Assembly: GCA_018242605.1 (NCBI GenBank)
Contig: JAFEBP010000021.1
Coordinates: 1-60,948 of the forward strand
Length of the DNA stretch: 60,948 nucleotides
From: Planctomycetota bacterium
GTDB taxonomy: Bacteria > Planctomycetota > Phycisphaerae > Phycisphaerales > UBA1924
Direction of reading: 5' to 3'
A program made the translations under genes and the position numbers. The notes beneath the pieces were generated by a model, which made no database searches, had not been told where the DNA came from, and saw nothing but the letters and a program-made list of their open reading frames with translations. Below, piece after piece: positions 43,496 to 53,018 of this stretch (its first letter is position 1; the number at the start of each line of letters is the position of its first letter).

Positions 43496-45421
43496 TCAGA
43501 AGAGGCCTTCGACCCGGCCGGTCTTGGGGTCGATGTCGACATCGACGAAGGCGGCGCGGGGCGGGAGGCCGGGCATGGTGCGCATGGTGCCCACGAGGGG
43601 GTAGATGAAGCCGGCGCCGATGGAGGCGCGCATGTCGCGGATGGTGATGCGGAAGTTGTCGGGCGCGCCCTTGAGTTCGGCGTTGTCGGAGAAGGAGAGG
43701 TGGGTCTTGGCCATGCAGATCGGCAGGCCGCCGAAGCCAAGCTGGGTGTACTTGCTGATCTTGGCGCTCGCCTCGGGGGAGTAATCGACGCCCTGTGCGC
43801 CGTAGCTGCGGGCGATGGCCTCGATCTTCTCCTTGATGGAGGCTTCGGCGGGGTAGAGGAACTTAAACTCGCTGGGCTGGTCGCACGCGGCAACGACGGC
43901 GAGGGCGAGGTCCTTGGCGCCGGCGCCGCCATCGGCCCAGACGGTGGCGCGCACGGCGGCGGTGGCGCCGGCCTTGATGGCGCCCTGGCGGACGAGCTCG
44001 ATCTCAGCGTCGGTGTCGGCGGTGAAGGCGTTGATGGCGACCACGACCGGCACGCCGTACTGGCGGACGTTCTGGATGTGGCGGACGAGGTTGGGCAGGC
44101 CCGCTTCCACCAGCGGGAGGTTTTCCTGCGTGTACGCGGGGTCGATGGGCTTGCCGGCGACGACCTTGGGGCCCCCGCCGTGCATCTTGAGGGCGCGGAC
44201 GGTGGCGACGACGACGGCGCACTGCGGGCGCAGGCCGCTGGCGCGGCACTTGACGTTGGCGAACTTCTCGAAGCCGATGTCGGAGCCGAAGCCGGCCTCG
44301 GTGACGACGTAATCGGCGAGCTTGAGGCCGATCTGATCGGCGATGATGGAGGAGTTGCCGTGGGCGATGTTGGCGAAGGGGCCGGCGTGGACGAAGACGG
44401 GGGTGCCCTCGAGCGTCTGCATGAGGTTGGGCATGATCGCGTCCTTCATGAGGACGGTCATCGCGCCGGCGACGCCCAGGTCATCGGCGGTGACGGGGCG
44501 GCCGGCGCGGTCGAAGCCCACGACCATGCGGCGCAGGCGGTTGCGCATGTCTTCCAGGCCGGTGCTCAGCGCGAGGACGGCCATGACCTCGCTGGCGACG
44601 GCGATGTCGAAGCCGGTGGTGCGGGGGCGGTTCTCTTCGGCGCCCAGGCCCACGGTGATGCGGCGGAGCATCTTGTCGTTGACGTCCAGGACGCGGTTCC
44701 AGGTGATGGTGTCGGGGTCCAGGTCGAGGCGGAAGATGGAGCGGACCTGGGCGTCGGTGAGCTCGGCGGGGGAATCGACGCGGATGCCCAAGCGGGCCAT
44801 GCGGCGCAGGTGGCAGGCGGAGATGACGGGCTGGCCCTGGGAGTCCTTCTTGCAAAGGGCGGCCATGAGCTGGCGGTCGTCGGGATGGGTCTCTTCGTAG
44901 AGGAGGCGCGTGTCGAGCGCGGCGGCGAGGAGGTTGTTGGCGGCGGTGACGGCGTGGATGTCGCCGGTCAGGTGGAGGTTGAAGTCCTCCATCGGGATGA
45001 CCTGGCTGTAGCCGCCGCCGGCGGCGCCGCCCTTGATGCCGAAGGTGGGGCCCATGGAGGGCTGACGGATGCAGGTAAAGACGTTCTTGCCCAGGTGCGC
45101 ACCGAGCGCCTGGGAGAGACCGACCGTCATGGTGGTCTTGCCTTCGCCCAGGGGTGTGGGCGTGATGGCGGTGACGACGACGTACTTGCCGTTGGGCTGG
45201 GTGGCGAGGCGATCGCGGAGGCTCAGGTGCACTTTGGCCTTGGTGTGGCCGTAGGGCTCGAGCTCGTCGGCGTGGATGCCGAGTTCCTCGGCGAGTTCCA
45301 TGATGGGCCGCGGCGTGGCGGCCTGCGCGATGGCGATATCCGACGGGACCGGACGCTTGAGGGCCAGTTGAACGTGGCGGCGGGAGGACTTCATGGGCTT
45401 GGGTTGTGCGGTGCCGATCAT
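43496..45421 (-). CDS. fhs: Formate-tetrahydrofolate ligase
   Basis: 641 residues, slightly longer than the usual ~560 because of an N-terminal extension of about 30 residues and a few insertions. It couples ATP hydrolysis to formylation of tetrahydrofolate. The ATP-binding loop TPLGEGKTTMTVG and the family signatures IRQPSMGPTFGIKGGAAGGG and VFVHAGPFANIAHGNSS are intact. It is convergent with the formate channel. It would feed formate carbon into folate-bound C1 units, complementing its oxidation by FdhA. The ATG at 45421 has a GGAG upstream on its strand. Confidence 0.95.
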   Translation of the reverse strand: MIGTAQPKPMKSSRRHVQLALKRPVPSDIAIAQAATPRPIMELAEELGIHADELEPYGHTKAKVHLSLRDRLATQPNGKYVVVTAITPTPLGEGKTTMTVGLSQALGAHLGKNVFTCIRQPSMGPTFGIKGGAAGGGYSQVIPMEDFNLHLTGDIHAVTAANNLLAAALDTRLLYEETHPDDRQLMAALCKKDSQGQPVISACHLRRMARLGIRVDSPAELTDAQVRSIFRLDLDPDTITWNRVLDVNDKMLRRITVGLGAEENRPRTTGFDIAVASEVMAVLALSTGLEDMRNRLRRMVVGFDRAGRPVTADDLGVAGAMTVLMKDAIMPNLMQTLEGTPVFVHAGPFANIAHGNSSIIADQIGLKLADYVVTEAGFGSDIGFEKFANVKCRASGLRPQCAVVVATVRALKMHGGGPKVVAGKPIDPAYTQENLPLVEAGLPNLVRHIQNVRQYGVPVVVAINAFTADTDAEIELVRQGAIKAGATAAVRATVWADGGAGAKDLALAVVAACDQPSEFKFLYPAEASIKEKIEAIARSYGAQGVDYSPEASAKISKYTQLGFGGLPICMAKTHLSFSDNAELKGAPDNFRITIRDMRASIGAGFIYPLVGTMRTMPGLPPRAAFVDVDIDPKTGRVEGLF

Positions 45422-45879
45422 TGCGATCTCCGATGCGTCAATCGAGTAAATGATCTACTTATCAACTATAGCCGCCGAGATAGCGTCGTCTAGGGCTTTT
45501 GCGGGAGCAGCGTTTCGATGGGGTCGTTATGCCGGTTGGTGTCGGCTCTTCCTTATTAATGCGTCAGCGAAGGTCAGCGTAGATGTCTTGGTAGGGGATG
45601 GGAGCGAACGAATGAATGCGTTCGTATTTTGTAAGAATTTTGGAAGAGATTCAATCGCAGGAAATAAGACGAGAAGCGTTGGAATTCACCAAGGTTTCCA
45701 TGGTTGATACCCGCTTTAATGAAGTAGGCACGGGGTGTCGGTGTGCGCGGTTAGAGGTCATCGGTTGATGCGGTGGGTGTAGCGGAGCGGTGCGGAATTG
45801 CGGAATGCCCTTGGCGCATCGGGCATTCCGCATTAGAATGCGATCCCTCGAGGTCGCACCCCACATATCGGAGGATTGG
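45422..45879. other. AT-rich intergenic region with short palindrome
   Basis: About 460 bp between divergent genes. It is clearly richer in A/T than its surroundings. It contains an inverted repeat CGAACG-AATGAATG-CGTTCG near 45607-45626 followed by TATTTTG, which may be a hairpin or operator. No coding region is supported. Confidence 0.45.
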
Positions 45880-47478
45880 ATGTTTTTGATTCGTTCTGTT
45901 GTCGTTGCGCTCGCCGCGGTGTCGGCGATGGCGTGCGTCGCCGCTGCCCAAACGAGCACGTCGTTCACGTATCAGGGATCGTTGAGCTTCCAAGGGCAGC
46001 CGTACACGGGGACGGCGGATTTCCGGTTCGTGCTGTTCAGCGCTCCCCAGGACGGCGCGACGCAATGGGCTCCGGTCGATCGGTTCAGCATCGATGTGCG
46101 CGCCGGGGTGTTCACCACGGATCTGGACTTTGGGGCCGCGGCGTTCAGCGATTCGCGGTGGCTGGAGATCCAGGTGCGGACGCCGGCGTGGAACGGGACG
46201 GGGACGCCGGGCCCGTTGGTAACGTTGGCGCCGCGGCAGGCGGTGACGCGGTCGCCGTACTCGATCCAGACGCGGGGGATCTACGTGAACGAGACCGGGA
46301 ACCAGGCCGGGATCAACACGGTGGCGCCGACGCACGCGCTGGATGTGCTGTCGGCCGACATATTCGCCGGGGCGTTTTCCTCCGGCGCTGGGGGCGGCAC
46401 CTGGCTGAACCTGCTGAACTCATCGGCGGGCGGACGGTACTGGAGGCTGATTTCGACGGGGCAGGGCAACGGCGAGGGAGCGGGCAAACTGCTGATCGGC
46501 CATGGGTTGTCGCGGAGCAATCAAAACACAGTCATGGCGATGCAGCCGGACGGGGCGGTGGGGATCGGGAACATCTCTCCCGCGGCACGCCTGGAGGTCA
46601 CCCGGTTCGCGGGCGCGACGGAAACGGCCCGATTCAGCGAGCCCGGGGGCTTGGCGCAGTTGCGGCTTCACGCGACTTCGTCCCGCGGGGAGATTCAAGG
46701 GTGGGATGGGCAGGCCAACCAGCCCGGGGTTTTGGCGCTCAACGGGGCCGGGGGCAGCGTCGGGGTGGGCGTGTCCGGACCGGCGGCGCGTCTGGAGGTC
46801 CGGCGAGAGGCGGGCGCGACGGAGACGGCCCGGTTCAGCGATCCCGGGGGCTTTTCGCAACTGCGCGTGCAGGCGGTGGGTTTTCACGGTGAACTGCAGT
46901 CGTGGAACGGCTCCACCAATCAGCCCGCGACGATGCTGCTGAACGCTGCCGGAGGGAACGTGGGCATCGGCGTCCCGGGCACCACGGCCCTGTTGGAAGT
47001 CGGCGGGGGCGTGCGGGCCCGGGGCGGCGCTCCTGGGGGCATCGGCGCCAACAGCTCGGGGTACGCGTTCACCGGCAACGGCGGAGATACCGATTCGGGA
47101 TTGTTCAGCCTGGCGAACGGGGAGGTATCGATCTTCACGAACGCCACGGAACGGGTCCGGTTCAACTCCTCGGGGCTGCGTTTCACCGACGGCAGCACGA
47201 TGAACCGCAATCAGATCGTCGCCTCCGCCAGCAACTTCACGACGGATGTAGGGACGGTGCTCGGGAACAACCGGGTGTGGGTGAACCTCAGCGTGGCCGG
47301 GGCCCAGCCCGGGGACGTCGTGTTGATTTCACTCACCGGCGATCCGCCGTTCCCGTTCGTGATTCACGGGGCGCATTGCCCGGGGGCGAATCAGGTTCGT
47401 TTCATGGTGCAGAACGTCGGTGCGCTCTCGGTGGATCCGCCTCCGTTCACGTACAGCGTGGTGGTGATTCGTCCGTGA
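45880..47478 (+). CDS. Secreted fibre-like protein with three 67-residue repeats
   Basis: 532 residues from ATG 45880, with GGAGG at 45870-45874. The signal peptide ends near VAAAQ. The start of the mature part (FTYQGSLSFQGQPYTGTADF) resembles N-termini of planctomycete proteins with phage-tail-fibre-like architecture. From ~235 on there are three copies of a unit containing LEV, GATETARFS.PGG and QSWNG/QGWDG, with an exact 201-bp period at LEV codons (46591, 46792, 46993). Such repeats with V-G-I/V-G motifs often form trimeric beta-helices. No intramolecular chaperone domain (S74) is seen at the C-terminus. A surface appendage or adhesin is likely. Confidence 0.75.
   Translation: MFLIRSVVVALAAVSAMACVAAAQTSTSFTYQGSLSFQGQPYTGTADFRFVLFSAPQDGATQWAPVDRFSIDVRAGVFTTDLDFGAAAFSDSRWLEIQVRTPAWNGTGTPGPLVTLAPRQAVTRSPYSIQTRGIYVNETGNQAGINTVAPTHALDVLSADIFAGAFSSGAGGGTWLNLLNSSAGGRYWRLISTGQGNGEGAGKLLIGHGLSRSNQNTVMAMQPDGAVGIGNISPAARLEVTRFAGATETARFSEPGGLAQLRLHATSSRGEIQGWDGQANQPGVLALNGAGGSVGVGVSGPAARLEVRREAGATETARFSDPGGFSQLRVQAVGFHGELQSWNGSTNQPATMLLNAAGGNVGIGVPGTTALLEVGGGVRARGGAPGGIGANSSGYAFTGNGGDTDSGLFSLANGEVSIFTNATERVRFNSSGLRFTDGSTMNRNQIVASASNFTTDVGTVLGNNRVWVNLSVAGAQPGDVVLISLTGDPPFPFVIHGAHCPGANQVRFMVQNVGALSVDPPPFTYSVVVIRP
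46591..47190 (+). repeat. 201-bp coding tandem repeat, three units
   Basis: Corresponding positions CTGGAGGTC at 46591, CTGGAGGTC at 46792 and TTGGAAGTC at 46993 show an exact 201-bp period (67 residues). Units 1 and 2 are closely similar at DNA level; unit 3 is more diverged. Confidence 0.8.
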
Positions 47479-47641
47479 GTGAGCACGCGTCGCGGGTGGG
47501 CGATGACGGCGGTCCGGTTGGAGGGTGTTTGTAGTCCGGGGCGGGGGTGCGGTGCGGCGATCCCCTTCGTTCGTGCCGCGGCCAACGCCCGATGGACCCG
47601 TCCGGGCCTACGCTCTCCACCCTACACGGAGATTCCCCGGC

Positions 47642-48799
47642 ATGGCCAAGTTTGTCTCGCCAATTGCGATCTCGTTCGCGCTCGCCGTCGTCACGCTGGC
47701 GGGGTGCGCTTCGCAGGCCCCCAAGAAGGCCGCGGCGGCCCAGCCCGCGCCCAAGGCGGCGTCTTCGGGCTCAACCGCGTTCCCGGCGGTGTATGAAGAT
47801 TGGGCCAAGGTGGGGTACCGGCTGGATTGGTCCGGGTACCCGTTCCCGACGGCGCCCTCGACGAAGATCCTGACCGCGACGGCGTTCGCGGACGTGTTCG
47901 TGATCCAGAACAAGAGCAGCGAGGTGGCGACGCTGGACATCGGCACCGGCGAGCGGCGCTGGGCGGCGACGCTGGCCAACCCACTGACCAAGTTCGTGGG
48001 CATCACCCGCGACCCGTTCGATGCTTCCCGGATCATCGTTTCCAGCGAGTCCGAGGCGTATGTGCTGGCGGCCCCGACGGGGACGCTGCTGGCCCGGGAG
48101 CAGTACTCGCGCGTGGTGGACACCCGGCCGCTCATGGAGGGCAACCTCGCGGTGTTCGGGACCTCGACCGGCGAAGTGCTGGCCCACCTCATGGGCCGCA
48201 ACGTGAAGGCGTGGGGCTTTCAGAGCACCGGCGCGATCAACAGCAACCTCGTGAAGTTCGCCGAGGGCAACATCGGCGCGGTGTCGCAGTCGGGCGACGT
48301 CATGTTCCTGACGCCCCGCGGGCAGATGATCGGCCGGGCCCGCATCCTGGCCGGGCTGGCGACGGACCCGGTGACGGACGGCAACCTGCTGTTCGTCGCG
48401 GGCATGGACCAGTCGGTGTGGTGCTTTGCGCCCAGCGGCACGCTGGTCTGGCGGTACCGCACCTCGCACCCGCTGCGGACGCAGCCGACGGTGCAGAACG
48501 GGATTCTGTATGTCGCGGTTCCCGGGCAGGGGCTGACCGCGCTGGAGGCGGCTTCGGGCAAGGTGCTGTGGACCGCCGAGGGCCAGATGGGCACCATGAT
48601 CTGCACGCGCAAGGGCCGGGCGATCGTGTGGGACGAGCAGGCAAAGACGATCAGCTCCGTGGACCCGGAGAACGGCGGGGTGATCGAGCGGATCAGCGTG
48701 CCGCACGTCGTGCGGATGTTCACGGATGGTCCGGAGAACCCGAACCTGTACGCGGTGAGCGAAGAGTCCGTCGTGGGCAAGTTCATTCCGCGTGATTGA
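47642..48799 (+). CDS. PQQ-like beta-propeller lipoprotein
   Basis: 385 residues from ATG 47642. The signal peptide ends in lipobox LAGC, followed by an Ala/Pro/Lys linker, so it is an exported lipoprotein. The rest is a PQQ/BamB-like propeller: repeated units such as VATLDIGTGERRWAATL, LVWRYRTSHPLRTQPTVQNG and GLTALEAASGKVLWTAEG. It may have a scaffold role like BamB, but there are no Bam genes nearby. Pnkp begins about 60 bp downstream on the same strand. Confidence 0.83.
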   Translation: MAKFVSPIAISFALAVVTLAGCASQAPKKAAAAQPAPKAASSGSTAFPAVYEDWAKVGYRLDWSGYPFPTAPSTKILTATAFADVFVIQNKSSEVATLDIGTGERRWAATLANPLTKFVGITRDPFDASRIIVSSESEAYVLAAPTGTLLAREQYSRVVDTRPLMEGNLAVFGTSTGEVLAHLMGRNVKAWGFQSTGAINSNLVKFAEGNIGAVSQSGDVMFLTPRGQMIGRARILAGLATDPVTDGNLLFVAGMDQSVWCFAPSGTLVWRYRTSHPLRTQPTVQNGILYVAVPGQGLTALEAASGKVLWTAEGQMGTMICTRKGRAIVWDEQAKTISSVDPENGGVIERISVPHVVRMFTDGPENPNLYAVSEESVVGKFIPRD

Positions 48800-48859
48800 T
48801 CGCTCGCTCTCGCCCGCGGGCGTCGGGGCGCTGCGGGCGGCGTGTGGGGGCGGTGCCTC

Positions 48860-51400
48860 GTGCGTCTGGCGATTCCGGACATGTCGCTGGTGGTGATGAT
48901 CGGCGTATCGGGCGCCGGCAAGTCGACGCTGGCCAGGCGGTGTTTCGCGCCCACGCAGGTGGTGTCGTCGGACGTGTGCCGCGGGCTGGTGAGCGACGAC
49001 GAGAACAATCAATCCGCCACGAACGACGCGTTCGACGTGATGCACTACATCATCCGCAAGCGGCTGCGGGCGGGGCTGCTGACGGTGGTGGACGCCACGA
49101 ACGTGCACCCCGAGGACCGGGCGATGCTGGTGGAGATCGCGCGGGAGCACCACTGCCTGCCGGTGGCGATCGTGATGGACACGCCCGAGCGGATCTGCCA
49201 GGAACGCAACGCGGCGCGGAGCGACCGGGACTTCGGGCCGCACGTGATCCGCGGGCAGCGCGCGGCGATGCGTCGCTCGCTGCCCAACCTGCGGCGCGAG
49301 GGGTTCCGGCACGTGTTCACGATCCGCACGCCGGAGGAAGCGGCGCAGGCGGTGGTGGAGCGAGTGCCGCTGTGGGTGGATCGGCGGGGCGAGCGCGGGC
49401 CGTTCGACATCATCGGCGACGTGCACGGCTGCCGCGAGGAGCTCGAGGCGCTGCTGGCCGAGCTGGGGCACAATCTTTCGGATTCTGCGGGGCCGGGCGA
49501 GCGCAAGATCATCTTCCTGGGCGACCTGTGCGACCGGGGGCCGGACACGCCGGGGGTGTACCGGCTGGTGATGCGGCTGGTGCGCGAGGGGCGGGCGCTC
49601 TGCCTGCCGGGCAACCACGACGAGAAGCTGCTGCGCAAGCTGCGGGGCAAGAGCGTGGCGGTGCGGCACGGGCTGGAGTTGACGCTGGCGCAGCTGGAGC
49701 GGGAGACGCCGCGGTTCCGCGAGGAACTGGCGGAGTTTCTCGACGGGCTGGTGAGCCACTATGTACTCGACGGCGGGCGGCTGGTGGTGGCGCACGCGGG
49801 GCTCAAGGAGGAGATGCACGGGCGGGCCTCGGGCGGGGTGCGGGAGTTCGCGCTCTACGGCGACACCAACGGCGAGGTGGATGAGCACGGCTACCCCGTC
49901 CGGCGCGACTGGGCGGCGGACTACCGGGGCGGGGCGGCGGTGGTGTACGGGCACGTGCTGGTGGACCGGGCCGAGTGGGTGAACAACACGATCAACATCG
50001 ACACGGGGTGCGCCTTCGGCGGCCGCCTGACGGCGCTGCGCTACCCCGAGCGCGAGTTGGTGAGCGTGCCGGCCAAGCGTGCGTACGCGGAGCGGCGCGG
50101 GGCGCCGGCGGCGGCGCGGCACGCCCCGCTTCTCTCGGCGCAGCAGCGCCACGTCGACGTGCTGGACGCGGCGGACGTGACGGGCAAGCGGATCATCGAG
50201 ACGGCGCTGGCGGGGCCGGTGACGATCCGGGCGGAGAACGCCGCGGCGGCGTTCGAGGCGATGTCGCGGTTCGCGGCGGATCCGCGGTGGCTGATCTATC
50301 TGCCGCCGACGATGTCTCCGTGCGAAGCGAGCCGGGAGCCGGGATTGATGGAGCACCCGGCGCAAGCGTTTGATTACTTCCGGCGCAGCGGCGTGGTCCG
50401 GGTCGTGTGCGAAGAGAAACACATGGGCTCGCGGGCGGTGGTGGTGGTGTGCAAAGACGAAGCCGCGGCGATGGCGAGGTTCGGCATCGCGGACGGCGGC
50501 GCGGGCATCTGCTACACGCGCACGGGGCGGCGGTTCTTTGACAATGCGGAACTGGAGGCCGCGCTGCTGGAGCGGGTGCGCAGCGCCGCGGACGCGAGCG
50601 GGCTGTGGGAGCGGCTGGACTCTGACTGGATGATCCTGGACTGCGAACTGATGCCCTGGTCGGCCAAGGCCAAGGCGCTCATTACCGAGCAGTACGCGGC
50701 GGTGGGCGCCTGCGCGACCTGGGCGCTGGAGCGGGCGGCGGGAGTGCTGGAGGAGGCGCGGGAGCGGGGGGTGGGCGTGGGCGCGGTGGCGGAAGAGATC
50801 GAACTTCGCCGCGGGGCGGTGTCGCGGTTTGTCGCGGCGTACCGGCACTACTGCCGACCCGCGGCGGGGATTGACGACTACCGGCTGGCGCCGTTCCACC
50901 TGCTGGCGTCGCGGGGAAAGGTGCACGTTGACAAGGATCATGAGTGGCACATGCGCGAGTTGGCGGGCTTGAGCAGCGCCGACGCGACGGGAGTGGTGAT
51001 GGCGACCGCGTCGCGGACGGTGGAACTGGCGGACGCGGCGGCGGTGGCGTCGGCGACGCAATGGTGGTTCGAGCTGACGGGGCGGGGCGGCGAGGGGATG
51101 GTGGTCAAGCCGCTGGGGTTTGTGGAGCCCGATGTGCGGAGCATTGTTCAGCCGGCGGTGAAGTGCCGCGGGCGCGAGTATCTGCGGATCATCTACGGGC
51201 CCGATTACGACAGCCCCGGGAACATCGAGCGTCTGCGGGCGCGGCACCTGAACCACAAGCGGGCGCTGGCGATTCGGGAGTTTGCGCTCGGGGCGGAGGG
51301 CCTGGCGAGGTTTGTGGACGGCCAGCCGCTGCGGCGGGTGCACGAGTGCGTGTTCGGGGTGCTGGCGCTGGAGAGTGAGCCCGTGGACCCCCGGCTGTGA
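48860..51400 (+). CDS. Polynucleotide kinase-phosphatase-ligase (bacterial Pnkp)
   Basis: 846 residues from a GTG at 48860 (MRLAIPDMSLVV); GTG 48842 or ATG 48881 are alternatives, but family members begin with an xIPxxSLVV stretch. Three domains are in order: 5'-kinase with P-loop GVSGAGKS (15-22); binuclear metallophosphatase with GDVHGC (Asp187, His189), GDLCDRG, GNHDE and AHAGL; and adenylyltransferase/ligase with nucleophile Lys520 in EEKHMGSRA. The family seals broken RNA together with the 3'-methyltransferase Hen1, which is usually adjacent; no Hen1 gene is seen within this window. It is probably an RNA-repair enzyme. Confidence 0.93.
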   Translation: MRLAIPDMSLVVMIGVSGAGKSTLARRCFAPTQVVSSDVCRGLVSDDENNQSATNDAFDVMHYIIRKRLRAGLLTVVDATNVHPEDRAMLVEIAREHHCLPVAIVMDTPERICQERNAARSDRDFGPHVIRGQRAAMRRSLPNLRREGFRHVFTIRTPEEAAQAVVERVPLWVDRRGERGPFDIIGDVHGCREELEALLAELGHNLSDSAGPGERKIIFLGDLCDRGPDTPGVYRLVMRLVREGRALCLPGNHDEKLLRKLRGKSVAVRHGLELTLAQLERETPRFREELAEFLDGLVSHYVLDGGRLVVAHAGLKEEMHGRASGGVREFALYGDTNGEVDEHGYPVRRDWAADYRGGAAVVYGHVLVDRAEWVNNTINIDTGCAFGGRLTALRYPERELVSVPAKRAYAERRGAPAAARHAPLLSAQQRHVDVLDAADVTGKRIIETALAGPVTIRAENAAAAFEAMSRFAADPRWLIYLPPTMSPCEASREPGLMEHPAQAFDYFRRSGVVRVVCEEKHMGSRAVVVVCKDEAAAMARFGIADGGAGICYTRTGRRFFDNAELEAALLERVRSAADASGLWERLDSDWMILDCELMPWSAKAKALITEQYAAVGACATWALERAAGVLEEARERGVGVGAVAEEIELRRGAVSRFVAAYRHYCRPAAGIDDYRLAPFHLLASRGKVHVDKDHEWHMRELAGLSSADATGVVMATASRTVELADAAAVASATQWWFELTGRGGEGMVVKPLGFVEPDVRSIVQPAVKCRGREYLRIIYGPDYDSPGNIERLRARHLNHKRALAIREFALGAEGLARFVDGQPLRRVHECVFGVLALESEPVDPRL

Positions 51401-51511
51401 TGTTGGAAGGCGTTGGTGCGGCGTCGTCGGGCGCCCCGATGGGCACGCCGAACTAAATGAGGGCCGCGGGGTCGAGAGCACGGCTCCGCGGCGGGCCCTA
51501 CGTTTTCCGCC

Positions 51512-52282
51512 GTGAACACCCTCGCGTTTGATCCGGCGGCCCTGATCGACCCCAAGAACCTGCTCGCACTCGTCACGCTGACGGTGATGGAGATCGTGCT
51601 GGGCATCGACAACATTGTCTTTATCGCCATCATCGCGGGCAAGCTGCCGGTGCATCAGCGCGAGAAGGCCCGGCTGGTGGGGCTGTCGCTGGCGCTCATC
51701 ACCCGCATCGCGCTGCTCACGACGGTGACTTGGATCATGAGCGCGGCCAAGACGACGCTGTTCTCGATTCCCTACCTGCCGGAGGTGGATGAGAACGGCC
51801 AGCACATCGTGAACACGGTCAACGGCAAGGACCTGATCCTGCTGCTGGGCGGGGCGTTCCTGATCTTCAAGGCCACGCGCGAGATCCACCACAACATCGA
51901 GGGGGAGAAGCAGAACGTGGGGAGCAAGGCCCCCACATCGTTCTGGAGCACGATCTTCCTGATCCTGGTGATCGACCTGGTCTTCTCGATCGACTCGGTG
52001 GTGACGGCGGTGGGCATGGCCAGGTCTCTGGAGGTGATGATCGCGGCGGTGGTGATCTCGGTGATCATCATGCTGGCGTTCAGCGGCTACATCACGCGGT
52101 TCATCGACAAGCACAAGACGCTCAAGATGCTGGCGCTTTCGTTCCTGCTGCTGATCGGCGTGGTGCTGGTGGCCGACGGGCTGGGACAGCACATCAACAA
52201 GGGGTACATCTACTTCGCGATGGCCTTCTCGGTGTGCGTGGAGATGCTGAACATGAAGGCACGGCCCAAGCCCGCGGCGTGA
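51512..52282 (+). CDS. TerC-family membrane protein
   Basis: 256 residues from a GTG at 51512. Seven or so transmembrane helices carry the two family motifs with acidic residues in membrane segments: VMEIVLGIDNIVFIAIIAG and LVIDLVFSIDSVVTAVG. TerC proteins are linked to tellurite resistance and to metal (manganese) export or loading of exported metalloproteins. The upstream 110 bp contain a GC hairpin (about 51462-51497) but no recognisable Mn riboswitch. Confidence 0.93.
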   Translation: MNTLAFDPAALIDPKNLLALVTLTVMEIVLGIDNIVFIAIIAGKLPVHQREKARLVGLSLALITRIALLTTVTWIMSAAKTTLFSIPYLPEVDENGQHIVNTVNGKDLILLLGGAFLIFKATREIHHNIEGEKQNVGSKAPTSFWSTIFLILVIDLVFSIDSVVTAVGMARSLEVMIAAVVISVIIMLAFSGYITRFIDKHKTLKMLALSFLLLIGVVLVADGLGQHINKGYIYFAMAFSVCVEMLNMKARPKPAA

Positions 52283-52310
52283 GGCGGGCGAGGTCGGATT
52301 GAGCAGACGA

Positions 52311-52802
52311 ATGACGACCGCACTCCTGCCCCCGCTGATCCGCTCCACCGCGACGTTCTCGCCGTGCCGGCGGTACCGCTACGCGCTGCGGCGCGTGTGG
52401 AACGCGGATGTGCCCCCGGCGATGTTCGTGGGGTTGAACCCCTCGACGGCGGACGAGGTGAAGAACGATCCCACCGTTCGGCGGTGCATCGGCTTTGCGC
52501 TGAGGTGGGGGTGGGGCGGGTTGATCATGACCAACATCTTCGCGCTGCGGTCCACGGACCCCAACGCGCTCACGCGGGTGGATGACCCGGTGGGGCCGCG
52601 GAACGACCGGTGGCTGCGGCAACTGCAGCGCGAGGCGGGGATCGTGATCGCGGCGTGGGGCGTGTGGGGAGAGCTGGGCGGGCGCGGCGAGAAGGTGCGA
52701 GCGCTGCTCGATGCACCGCATTGCCTGGGCGTGACCAAGTGCGGCGCGCCGCGGCATCCGCTGTACCTGCGGGCGGACTTGCGGCCCGTGCGGTTCGCTT
52801 GA
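52311..52802 (+). CDS. DUF1643 family protein
   Basis: 163 residues from ATG 52311; a TTG at 52299 is possible. Family pattern: CRRYRYALRRVWNAD, then MFVGLNPSTADEVKNDPTVR with the conserved NPSTA, GWGGLIMTNIFALRSTDP and VIAAWGVWGELGGRG. The fold resembles uracil-DNA-glycosylase-like nucleotide-binding proteins, but the function is not established. It starts about 30 bp after the terC-like gene and is probably co-transcribed. Confidence 0.85.
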   Translation: MTTALLPPLIRSTATFSPCRRYRYALRRVWNADVPPAMFVGLNPSTADEVKNDPTVRRCIGFALRWGWGGLIMTNIFALRSTDPNALTRVDDPVGPRNDRWLRQLQREAGIVIAAWGVWGELGGRGEKVRALLDAPHCLGVTKCGAPRHPLYLRADLRPVRFA

Positions 52803-53018
52803 GACGCCTCTCCGAACAGACACCGATGAGGCCGAGAACCCAGGTACGAACCCGCCGGCCGAATTCACCTTCGGATCGTGGCCCCATTCCTCGCTTGGCA
52901 TCGCGTTAAGGGTCTGAACACCTGCCGGGCGAGGGACTCTGACCCGGGAGAGATGCCGCATGGCCGGTCCGGCCCCGTGCTGTCGCGCGGGCCTAAGAGA
53001 ATGTCAGGGGAACTCCCG

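Noticed and set aside
51401..51511. Mn (yybP-ykoY) riboswitch before the TerC-family gene
   Set aside because: Only a GC-rich hairpin is visible; the conserved loop sequences of that riboswitch are not found.
47771..52348. Very long open frame on the minus strand (about 1500 codons)
   Set aside because: It lies antisense to the PQQ protein, Pnkp and TerC genes, is Arg/His/Pro/Gln-rich with no domain, and is a by-product of high GC codon bias.
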